Origin: Girardinichthys multiradiatus
Lineage: Eukaryota > Chordata > Actinopteri > Cyprinodontiformes > Goodeidae
Assembly: GCF_021462225.1 (NCBI RefSeq)
Contig: NC_061806.1
Location: 2,494,234-2,558,233, forward strand
DNA length: 64,000 bases
Reading direction: 5' to 3'
Positions 1 to 9,461 of this stretch are shown piece after piece. Position 1 is the stretch's first letter. Each line of letters opens with the position of its first letter. A program made the position numbers and the translations under genes. Below the pieces are notes generated by a model. It saw nothing but the letters and a program-made list of their open reading frames with translations, was not told where the DNA came from and did no database searches.

Positions 1-1100
1 TTTAAATTTATTGTCTATCATTTATACTAATTATATGCTTTTTTGGAAAGAATAATAAGATGTCTAAGATGCAGAAATAAACCTTATTTGCTTTTTCTGA
101 CAAATCAGATAAATCATTAATGAGGCACAGAGAAGTTTTTAAAGGTGATTACTTTAACATGAGAAAGGTGTAAACAACAAGATAGCAGTTATTTTAAACA
201 TGTCAACCTTTGGCGCAGCTGGTAGGTTAAGTCTGATTGGTTGTAATCTCACCACAGTCTTTGGTTTTGCCCTCTGTTACTACATTCAAGGCCCCCGGAG
301 AACCCACTCTTGAAAAACAAGTCATTACAAACTGTGTCATGCAGCAATGGAGGGAACCAGGTGTTTCTGACGTTGCTGAGTGGATGCCGGAGTTCACTTT
401 GGTGAGAGGGCCACTGGGAATGGTCAGACAGAATGCTGAAGATCTTCTTTAAAAGTTTCAGTCATGTTTCTGGATATAGCTAGCTCTAAGAACACAACTC
501 ATGGAAAACAATGTCCATAAATTAATATAGTATGTTCTCTAAAACCTGCAACTGTTTTCTTAATATAATATTTTCACCTTGTTCTCACATGAACAAAAGT
601 CCTTAGGTTTCATGTTTCTGAATATATTACAATTATTTTTTTGTTTAATCATGTGTGTCATGATCTGCACCTGTTTGTGTTTCTGTTTTTGCACTCACCT
701 GTATTAACTTTTGCATACCCATAAACACTGCACAATATGACAAGATATTCTTCAGCATTTAATAAAACTGCCACCCAGTGACCAAGCTCATCAGGTGTGG
801 CACCCAGAATACATGGAAAAGAGGAGGAGAAAAGAGGAGGAAAAAAAATCTCTTGATTGAAATGTGACTTTGGATCACATCAGCCTTATCTCATATCACA
901 TCAGGGTCACCAAAAGTATTGAGTTATAAAAACACTCCACAAAACGTCTTTTCTGCATAAGTAGTTCATTGGAGATAATTTGTTGTCATATGATGCTCAT
1001 ATCTTTGGGTCAAACTATATCATGCACAATGCAGCTCACTGGTGTTTGAAGTCCTAAGAGTATTCACTTCACGGCAGGTATTCTAGCACTACCGACCATC
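1..1100. other. Intergenic DNA, nothing recognised
   Basis: AT-rich sequence without a supportable gene. A 71-codon open frame at 237-452 has no recognisable motif and no splice context. A short stretch near 213 resembles a tRNA A box, but no convincing B box follows it. Confidence 0.5.
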
Positions 1101-1422
1101 ATATATACGTGTGTGTGTGAATGTGTGTTCCTGTCTTGGCATCACAGTGAGAACCATTTTCCCGATTTCACCATCAAATTGAGGACCGTTTGTACCAAAG
1201 TGAGGACATTTTGAAGGTCCTCACGACCTATTTTGCTAACGGTTAGGTTTAGGACTAAGGTGTGAATTGAATTTAGGTTAAGGTTAGGGTTAGGCATGCA
1301 CTGGTAATGGTTAGGTTTAGGGTTACTGTCAGGGTTAGGGCATAGAAAGGGTTGAAAATAACTGAAAATCAATGGACGTCAATGGGAGTCAACGCATGGT
1401 CCTCACTACATATAGCAAAACA

Positions 1423-1424
<2 letters not shown>
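1100..1424. repeat. Interspersed repeat with degenerate telomere-like motifs
   Basis: Simple, G/T-biased sequence with many TTAGG and TTAGGG-like units (for example 1280-1294 and around 1334), ending in 'ggtcctcactacatatag' directly before a (GT)n tract. The combination of 'gtgaggac' phrases, TTAGG-type units and a terminal GT microsatellite is a common unclassified teleost repeat. I see no protein-coding content. Confidence 0.55.

Positions 1425-1467
<43 letters not shown>
1425..1467. repeat. (GT)n microsatellite
   Basis: An uninterrupted run of GT dinucleotides that passes into GTAT units. It makes the overlapping 66-codon frame meaningless as a gene. Confidence 0.95.
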
Positions 1468-1475
<8 letters not shown>

Positions 1476-2085
1476 GTATTCAGCTGTACAGGGGGTGTAC
1501 TTTGTATACAGAGATAGAGAATGCACAATTTGTTTTTACTAAAGCTGACTAAAACTAGACTAAAACCTTTTTGAGTTGTTGGCTAAAACTAAGTAAAACT
1601 ATCACATATAAAAATGACTCAATGTAACTGAGACTAATAAGCATTTTTGTTCAAAGACTAAGACTAAAACTAAGATGGCTACCAAAAACAACACTGGTCA
1701 AGACATAGAAAAACCTTTAAGAAATATGTAAGAAGTATTATTTTTTACTAAAGGTACCTACTGCAGCTTTAAGTCTTTGTAGATATCTTTCCTTCGTGGC
1801 ATTGTGCAAACACATTCCAGTATGCTCCAGAACAGCAAACTGCCCAAAGGTCTGCTTTATAGACTTTTTTATAAACTGGGTAAAAGCTTTATTATTACAG
1901 GTGCAAGTAAATAAATAATTATAATAGGTGGGTAAAGCCATTCAGGTGTTTCCATGGTTACCAAGGGATTTGCATATCACCTGGCTACAGCAGCCACTTA
2001 ACAGCAGATGGTTACATTTCTTCATGAAGAAGCAAAGATCCACCATCTACACTAAAAGTAGTAAGTCCCACAGTAAGTTGTCTTG
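1468..2085. other. Intergenic DNA, nothing recognised
   Basis: Contains runs of the phrase 'actaaaact' (about 1540-1680) but no gene, no terminal inverted repeat and no retrotransposon motif that I can identify. Confidence 0.45.
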
Positions 2086-3425
2086 ATTTAATCCAAAAAA
2101 GCAGACAGCCCTAGCACCTGAACCTGGGCTGGTCTAGCCAGGGTGGGTACCTGAACCTGAGCGACACCAGACTGAGTTGCCACAGGATGAAACAGTCCCA
2201 ACCCCCCAATGAATTCTGATCCCAGCCGCATGAGCCCCCCACCCCCAATGAACCCCAACATGAATTTCCCCACAGGACCACCCCCAACCAGGACACAGAT
2301 GTCCAACACATGCCCCCAGACTCAAACACCATGAATCCCCTCTCCGCAGGTGAGCTTCATCCCTGAAAAGCCAACGAAGCCACACCAACACAGCGCCAGC
2401 TCCACACACAACCCCGCTCCAAGCACCGCCACCACACAGCGCACAGTGATGGCAAGGGGAGGACCCTGCGCAACACTACCCCAGCCTCCGCACACAGGCG
2501 CAACACGGCAGACACCACCGAGCACCGCACCCACAACGGACCCCCGACCCAAAACCATGATGGGACAAACTTACCCGCACCAAAGCCCACAAAAGGCAGA
2601 GAGCCCACAGAGCCAAAGCCAAATCCCACGAGAAGCCGAGACCGAGTCCACCCCGAGATCAAGCCCGGCCAGCCTCCCCCAGACAGAACCGGGACAGGTG
2701 TCAGGAACCAGAACCTGGAAAAGGAACCACAATCCGAACTGGAACCACCCAGGTACAAACGATGCCTATCCCCACCCAAGGCCAACCACCCACTTCCACT
2801 CTAGAAGAAAACCTATACCCACCCCAACATTCGAACAACTCCCAGAACACCCAGGTTGACTCCGCCCTACCCCCTCCCACAGACCCTCCGCCCCGCCAGC
2901 AGAATGCACTCCTTAAAGGAGAGAGCTCCTGCAATGAGATGGTACCTAACCACCAGGTTAGGAGGCCCCTAAGCCTACCAATGCACCAAAGGCCCCTGGG
3001 CCAGGGCCGGGTGCCAGAGCATGCACCGTCCCAAAACCCCAGTGACATACCCACCAGGACCCAAGCCCCCTAGGTTCAGCCAGGACCCCTGCCTGGGGGC
3101 GACACACCCCAGGAACCCAGAGCCCCCAAGCCCACCCCAGACCCGCCGAGGAGCAGCCCGGCCACCAGGCCAGTAAAACTATGTCAGCCAGCGCATGCTC
3201 CCCAAAATCATCGCATGCATCCACCAGATGTCACCCCGAGAGCCATCAAAGCTCCACCCCAGTTGGGGCCACACACCCCAGCGACCCCAGCCCAGGGTCA
3301 CCTCAAATGACCCAAACCCAGAAACCCCCCCACATCTGCCACAACGCCCCACAGGATGAAGGTAAAGGTGCCCCACCCCATTAGGCGATGGAGCCAATTA
3401 AAGGAGCCCAAGGAGATTGATCTGA
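2086..3425. repeat. C/A-rich, strand-asymmetric tract of unknown origin
   Basis: About 1.3 kb in which the plus strand is dominated by C and A with little T, unlike the AT-rich DNA on either side. Lack of T and of TA/TG combinations removes stop codons, so open frames occur on both strands: 169 and 103 codons on plus (2350-2859, 2762-3073), 142 and 117 codons on minus (2357-2785, 2701-3054). Their translations are Pro/Thr/Ser/His-rich or Gly/Trp/Val-rich low-complexity sequence without a known domain. Overlap of so many frames argues that composition, not selection on a protein, keeps them open. It could be the GC-rich part of an unrecognised mobile element. A real proline-rich ORF cannot be excluded by eye. 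Confidence 0.5.
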
Positions 3426-4051
3426 TGTGGAGGCAGAGGCTGTCTCAAGATTTATATAACTGATATCCAACTGATGGTTTCTATACTGGTTAATATTAAG
3501 AAGGTTTATTATTCCAATTCATGAGGATAGTTTTTGTAGCGATACATAAGACAGTGAAAACCATGTGAACTGAATTTGTCTCTAAGGTGACACATCATCT
3601 AAGTTGCCCAACAAGCAGAGGGGGAAGGTGAAATATTACATCTCAGACACTTTGATAAGTCTTCACATATGAGGCACCAGAACCTCTGAACAGGTGTACA
3701 TAACCATAGTGCATGGATATAATAAATAGCAGGTGCTGTTATTTAAATCATATGTTATACAGCAAACAAAGAGCTGACCTGTGATGATATTACTTAAGTG
3801 GTTCACTGAGTGATTCACCTTCCATGTTATTTTATTTAGTACAACTTGGTATCATTTTGCTTGTATATTTACGATGAAAGTGATACCAATATACTATACA
3901 GATAAGGCAAAGTTCAGTTTAAGTTTGATTTACATACAGTTCAATTCTACTTATTCATTTACAATCCAGTTCATCGGAAGCATTTCAATCCAAGACTCAA
4001 TCTCACATATTTTAGGATTTCCTACCTTGATTAAAAGACAGTGAATGCAAC
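3426..4051. other. Intergenic DNA, nothing recognised
   Basis: AT-rich. 'cagttcaattctacttattc' near 3938 is faintly similar to the antisense 3' end of fish L2 LINEs, but too weak to call. Confidence 0.4.
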
Positions 4052-4489
4052 TTAAAGGGGACATATGCAAAATCAATTTAGGCCTTCAATAGATTTTGTT
4101 GTGTACTTAGAGTACAAAACAAAAATTTTATTTAGTATCTCCAGATGCTGCAAAGATATTTTCATATTCTGTTTAAGTCCTATTTTTCAATCTGTTCAGT
4201 ATTCTCTATTATGTTTTTTTGATCTATTATGTCACAGTATTTGCTGCGCAACAGCTTAACAAGGTCATGGACTTCCGGCTTACTAATTTTGCATATCCGT
4301 CACATTTATTTCTAACTGAAATTTTGTAGTCCAAGCTCAAGTATGCCGAGGATGTAAGTGGATAAGTCTAAATGTTCAGCTGTTGGTTGTTTTAAGCCAC
4401 ACAACTCAGTACACGAAGCCCTAGCATCAGAACCTCTTCCAAGTGCCTTGTTAAGTTGTATTTTTCATGCAAAAATACATCATGTGGAA

Positions 4490-4866
4490 AAGGGCAGCTA
4501 AATTCTCTGCAGACCCCGCCCACTCTGCACACAAACTGTTTAGGCTTTTACCTTCAGGTGGCGCTACAGAGAGCTGTCTGCTAAATCCAGCTGCCACAGG
4601 CTGTTTCTCTGATAAACACTTGACAGTCAGTTTCAGAACAACACCATGCATACTTTGACTGATCTCACATTATATTTTTTTGCAAAGTCAATTTTGTATA
4701 TATATGTACATTTTTATATGTACATATATACAAAATTATTCTTTATTTCCACTATTATATATACCAAAATAAATGAATAATCCTCATTGAGAGCAAAGTG
4801 TATCAGAGTCGAATTCCTTGTTTGTCTGCCCAAACTTGGCAATAAAGCTGATTCTGATTCTGATAA
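4490..4866 (+). mobile_element. 3' end of an L2/Rex1-type LINE, nested
   Basis: The start encodes the degraded C-terminus of a LINE reverse-transcriptase protein (HKLFRLLPSG at about 4530). A 3' UTR follows, ending in 'acttggcaataaagctgatt' and a (TGATTC)n tail at about 4845-4866. A second copy with the same order of blocks is at 50190-50489. A palindromic AT-rich stretch at about 4690-4735 lies in the UTR. The copy is severely 5'-truncated, as is usual for non-LTR elements. Confidence 0.7.
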
Positions 4867-5009
4867 AGTTTTACATTGTTTTTGCCGTTTTTGTCTTGTT
4901 TCTGCAGCGCCAGATAATTGCATCTTTGTTATCAAACATATACAATAATGGCCAAACGGGGTGGAGTGTAATGCTCTTTGACCTTGAGGGGGGCAGGGTG
5001 TAAAGTAAT

Positions 5010-5200
5010 AGATAGAAGTAGATTAACTTTATTGTCCAAAGGAAATTTGTCTAGGATACAATCACTAACTGCTGCACACTACAAAAATTAATAGACATCA
5101 CATAACATTCACTCATACCCACTTCCCCCTTAGCATATTGCACAATCCCAATACTAAATGTATAAGATCAAGACTGATCTTATACAAGAATGCCTCAATA
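5010..5200 (-). mobile_element. Probable antisense LINE 3' tail
   Basis: The phrase 'ttattgtccaaaggaaattt' at about 5029 is the reverse complement of a typical fish CR1/Rex1-type LINE 3' end, in which an AATAAAGT tail follows 'ggacaa'. Only the UTR remains, so the family assignment is weak. Confidence 0.35.
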
Positions 5201-5406
5201 GCATTTAAAGAGATCGCACCAAAACAAGTTGCTCTCAGACACATCTCAGAACAGGGGTAAAAGAGGAGCCTTTGGAGCTACAATAACAAGGAATTCAGAT
5301 CAAAGCATTGCAGTTTCACTTTATATAGATCACAACTGAATAATTTAAATGTAAAAATGTATTTTCACACCTAACATTATTTAAAAGTATGATATGTCCC
5401 CTTTAA

Positions 5407-5819
5407 AGGTACAGTTGTGATAGACAGATGTCACATCACCAACACCCCTTTATCAGATGAATGCTTTATTAGTAGGCTACTGCAGACCCTGATGACATGT
5501 TAAGGTGGTAATTGAGCCATTTGAATAACATTTGTGTCATGTTACTGTTTCTTGTTTGCTAATATAGTGCTGTATCCCAACGATATGACCATTTTCAGTT
5601 TGAGTTGTTTTGATTTGCTAATATTAGCTAAAACAGGGAGGCCCTCTAACTAGCCTTTAGCCTTCCGTTGCTCTGAGGATTTCTTCACTTTTCTAGAAAA
5701 CTCACTGAGATTACTGCAATACTAATACTACAGTATTACTGACAATAACGGCACAGACCTCCACTTCAAGACATTTAAACAAACTCTTGGCGTCTGGGTA
5801 AATAACTGAGACACAAAAG
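5407..5819. other. Intergenic DNA, nothing recognised
   Basis: No gene or repeat structure recognised between the TTAA element and the probable foxo6 polyadenylation site. Confidence 0.4.
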
Positions 5820-5839
5820 GAACTTGTTTTCTTTTATGT

Positions 5840-5845
5840 TTTATT
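5840..5845 (-). terminator. foxo6: Candidate foxo6 polyadenylation signal (AATAAA)
   Basis: Minus-strand AATAAA, followed about 25-35 nt downstream by a GT-rich stretch (TTTTGTGTCTC), the normal spacing for cleavage and a downstream element. It is the first canonical signal after the foxo6 stop codon. Confidence 0.45.
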
Positions 5846-6426
5846 TGACGGTCACCAAATGAGCAGATACACCATTTTGGAAAACAAAATTTGCAAAAAA
5901 CAAAAAAAAAATTAGAATACAATTTTGTAAATATAGATTATGTACAGGATGAAATGTAGTCAAACTGAAATGCATTTTGTCTCTGTCAACAGTAAGACAA
6001 AGCTGTGAGGGGTCCTGTTTAGAACCAGCTCCCCAACCAATAAATATAAATTGTAAATATAATGTATGTTGCACTCAGCCAAGCATGGACAATGCCAGAG
6101 CAGGGAACTTCTTAACAAATTTTCCTTAATCAGTACATCACTTCTACACACACGCACACATACTCTCACGCCCACAAGAAACTTGACATACAAGTGCACA
6201 AGGGCCAGAGAACAAATTACAGCTGGGTTACAACAATGGACCATTTTTACACACAAAAAAGAAGTAGAAGAAAAGAAAAGTGTATGGAAATACCGGTTAT
6301 CGTCCTGTATTTGTGCCTCAATGTGTATGTTTTGTGTCTCACTGTCTATGTGCCTTTCCTCTCTCCCATGGTGTTGTTCTCTTTGCCCCCTTTTGGGAGC
6401 CCAAAAGCTCCCCTTGGCCCTTTTTC

Positions 6427-6438
6427 CAAATGAAAACA
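6427..6438. repeat. Target-site duplication of RTE LINE, 3' side
   Basis: The 12-mer CAAATGAAAACA directly abuts the 3' tail of the minus-strand LINE and is repeated exactly at 7779-7790, beside the LINE's truncated 5' end. Confidence 0.9.
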
Positions 6439-7778
6439 CTCGTACTCGTACTCGTCGTCTTCCGCTTATCCGGGACCGGATCGCGCGGGCAGCAGACTCA
6501 GCAGAGACGCCCAGACATCCCTCTCTCCAGACACCTCCTCCAGTTCCTCCAGGGGGAGCCCAAGGCGTTCCCAGGCCAGCCGAGACATAATCCCTCCAGC
6601 GTGTCTTGGGCCTCCTCCCGGGGGGACGTGCCTGGAACACCTCCCGAGGAAGGCGTCCAGGAGGCATCCGGTATAGATGCCCGAGCCACCTCAACTGGCT
6701 CCTCTCGATGTGGAGGAGCAGCGGCTCTACTCCGAGCCCCCCACCCCACCCCACCCCGGATGGCCGAGCTCCTCACCCTATCTCTAAGGGAGTGCCCGGC
6801 CACCCTACGGAGGAAGCTCATTTCAGCCGCTTGTATCCGGGATCTCGTTCTTTCGGTCATGACCCAAAGTTCATGGCCATAGGTGAGGGTAGGAACGTAG
6901 ACCGACCGGTAAATTGAGAGCTTTGCTTTCCGGCTCAGCTCTCTCTTCACCACAACGGACCAGCACAGCGCCTCCATTACTGTGGCAGCCGCACCGATCC
7001 GTCTGTCGATCTCCCGCTCCATTCTTCCCTCACTCGTGAACAAGACCCCGAGATACTTAAACTCCTCCACTTGAGGCAGGAACTCCCCTCCAACCTGAAG
7101 AGGACAAGCCACCCTTTTCCGGTCGAGTACCATGGCCTCGGACTTGGAGGAGCTGATCCTCATCCCAGCCGCTTCACACTCGGCTGCGAACCGCCACAGC
7201 GCATGCTGTAGGTCTTGGCTAGAGGGGGCCAGCAGGACCACGTCATCCGCAAAAAGAAGAGACGAAATCCACTGGTCCCCAAACCAGACCCCCTCCGGCC
7301 CTTGGCTGCGTCTAGAAATCCTGTCCATAAAAGTTATGAACAGGACCGGTGACAAAGGGCAGCCCTGCCGGAGTCCAACATGCACCGGGAACAGGTCCGA
7401 CTTAGTGCCGGCAATGCGGACCAAACTCCTGCTCCACTCGTACAGGGACCGGATGGCCCCTAATAAAGGGCCCCCGATTCCATACTCCTGGAGCACCCCC
7501 CACAGGGCATCACGAGGGACACAGTCGAATGCCTTCTCCAGGTCCACAAAACACCTGTGAACCGGTTGGGCAAACTCCCATGAACCCCCGAGCACCCTGT
7601 AGAGGGTATAGAGCTGGTCCAGTGTTCCACGGCCGGGACGAAAACCACACTGCTCCTCCTGAAGCCGAGGTTCGACTATCGGTCGGACTCTCCTCTCCAA
7701 TACCCTGGCGTAGGCCTTACCAGGGAGGCTGAGGAGTGTGATCCCCCTGTAGTTGGAACACACCCTCCGGTCCCCCTT
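6439..7778 (-). mobile_element. 5'-truncated RTE-clade LINE (Rex3/Expander-like)
   Basis: A non-LTR retrotransposon of 1340 bp, bounded by a perfect 12-bp duplication. The coding part gives reverse-transcriptase fingers and palm motifs (CGFRPGRGTLDQ, VDLEKAFDCVPR, GLRQGCPLSPVLF, FADDVVLLAPSS) and the C-terminal 'EFKYLGVLF' and 'LTYGHELWVMTERTRSRIQA' blocks typical of the RTE clade. The 5' two-thirds, including the endonuclease, is missing. The 3' end is the 'ccggataagcggaagacgac' motif with a short CGAGTA-type tail at 6439-6470. It lies sense to foxo6, inside the predicted 3' UTR. Rex3 versus Expander cannot be decided by eye. Confidence 0.85.
6498..7778 (-). pseudogene. RTE reverse transcriptase, frameshifted
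   Basis: The frame reads without stops from the truncated 5' end through RT motifs to 'FLRRVAGHSLRDRVR', then shifts near 6750. The conserved continuation (EPLLLHIERSQLRWLGHLYR) is found in another frame at about 6600-6740, and a further shift near 6590 returns the last part to the first frame. With the missing N-terminus and at least two frameshifts the copy cannot mobilise itself. The polymerase active-site FADD is still present. Reverse transcriptase of this clade would copy its own mRNA at nicked chromosomal DNA. Confidence 0.85.
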
Positions 7779-7790
7779 CAAATGAAAACA
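7779..7790. repeat. Target-site duplication of RTE LINE, 5' side
   Basis: CAAATGAAAACA, identical to 6427-6438. It marks the truncation point of the LINE at 7778. Confidence 0.9.
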
Positions 7791-9461
7791 AAGTAAATTA
7801 AATGCACAAGAACGCTCTAATCCACACTACATTGGACAGACAACTGCACAATCACAGAACAAGCACAGGAAAAGACAATAGCAACATAAATCTATGGCCA
7901 GGATGGGGCGAGAATAATTGTAAAACAAATGGTTGAAAAACTTGAAGGACACTGTAAACACACTATTTCCCAGACTCTTTACCTTGTAGTTTAGCACCAC
8001 TACTTAAAAAACACCTTCCTTGTGCTTGGAAAGGAGAAGAATTATGACTTTGTGCCAATGAGTGAATACGTGTACTTGCATAAATCATCCGTCATGTTTG
8101 GCGGTTAATTACTCCTGTTTACCCTCAGAGTAACCTCGGGATGGGGTGGTGTGATAGGAGGGTGCCTGGGTACAGGAGATAGCACAAAATAGGAATCGGC
8201 AATTGCTGTTCATCAATGAGGAAATCGCTGGACTAAAAACAAAAAGTGGGCTTTAACCTGGCTGTTACTGATATAGACAAGGTTGCTAAGGTTCGGAGAA
8301 TGGGCAGCTTCACCAGTATCCTGGACTGGTCGTAGGTGCTGGCTAAAATGCTCTAGGGTCGGCCATTGAAGGTGCCAAGCTGAGGAAATCCGGCTTTGAC
8401 CAATCAAATAGCTCCTCAGGATGCACACCGGGCTCTGATCATTGCTTATTTCATTAGAGGAAATCTACATAAATCTGCAAAATGGAGAGAAAGAGGCACA
8501 GAGGGAATATTTGCATTTCTCTACTCCTATGCTCTCCTCTCCATGAACTCCCCACCTCCTCTAGCACTATCCCCTTCCAATTTCTCCCCCCACTTAGTGT
8601 CGAGTGACTTTTATCATTACTTTCACCAAAACACATTAAACCCTTGTGTCCAGAGTTGAAGAGGGAGGGGAGGAGGTTGAAAAAACAGAAAAGCACATTA
8701 GATTAGCAATCATGATGCATCAATCTGGCATTGCTTTGGAGATTAAAGAAAGGACGTTGCATTTCAATGGAGTGGTGCTGATGGCTGTCTGATGGATGAT
8801 TGTCCTCCACTCCTGAATGCGGCAGGAGCCAGCACTGTTCACCAGGGAGAGGACAAATCCCTCTCTCTTTTCTCACCTCCAACCCTTTGTGTCTTAGTCT
8901 TTCAAGAAAAATTATCCTTATTCTTAAACCTGAAAACCACAAGCCTCACCCCTGCCCTTTACATTCCTATCTGTGAGCACCTCTGCACTGAGGAAATGTA
9001 TGCAACTGTTTGACAGGTTCTTATGTCAGGAACAACACCTTTGAAGGAGGAGATAATACTTTAAGTGGATTACATACAATAAAAGCAAACATACAACATG
9101 ACTTTGTCTGATATTCGAGTTACTGCATCTGTATAAAAAAGATGGCTGTAAAGTGCTTGAGAGCCAAGGACAAACAAGGTGATTAGGAGGAGAGAGAGAA
9201 AAAATCTAAAGGGCATGACTGGGAGAAGGGCAGATTTTACCATTGGACTCATTTGGGGCAAGTACAACATAGATACAGAAAGCTTATTAAACATAGTGAA
9301 AGAGCAAGAAAAGGTACAGTGTGAAAGATTAGGGAGTCCCCAGGAAATAAAATTACAATATGCCTCAGAAACACAGAATAACAGCTAATCAGTGTACAGC
9401 CGACCCAGAGCCCTGCCCAGTGGATGACTTTTAAGGTCTATTCAAACCCTCAGATACGAGT

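Larger units (their letters stand above)
4056..5402. mobile_element. Non-autonomous piggyBac-like element (TTAA-flanked)
   Basis: The ends are perfect 11-bp inverted repeats, AGGGGACATAT at 4056-4066 and ATATGTCCCCT at 5392-5402. Each is bordered directly by TTAA (4052-4055 and 5403-5406), the target site that piggyBac transposases duplicate and excise. No transposase is encoded, so it would depend on one supplied in trans. Its 1347 bp are inflated by an inserted LINE 3' end (about 4490-4866) and probably a second LINE tail (about 5010-5200). The class call rests on TTAA and the inverted ends only. TTAA is short, but the agreement of both ends with both flanks makes chance unlikely. Confidence 0.7.
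5820..9461 (-). other. foxo6: Probable foxo6 3' untranslated region
   Basis: Going downstream from the foxo6 stop codon on the minus strand, the first AATAAA (TTTATT on plus) is at 5840-5845. No earlier AATAAA or ATTAAA was found by eye. This predicts a UTR of about 3.6 kb, or about 2.3 kb without the RTE insertion at 6439-7778. Long 3' UTRs are typical of FOXO genes. The region has no supportable coding sequence besides the LINE. The 3' end is inferred, not seen in a transcript, and a non-canonical upstream signal could shorten it. Confidence 0.45.

Noticed and set aside
190..250. Possible SINE (A-box-like TGGCGCAGCTGGTAGG)
   Set aside because: No convincing B box or SINE body or tail follows.
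2350..2859. 169-codon Pro/Thr-rich protein
   Set aside because: Overlapped by several equally long frames on the other strand in a stop-depleted C-rich tract; no domain, no splice context.
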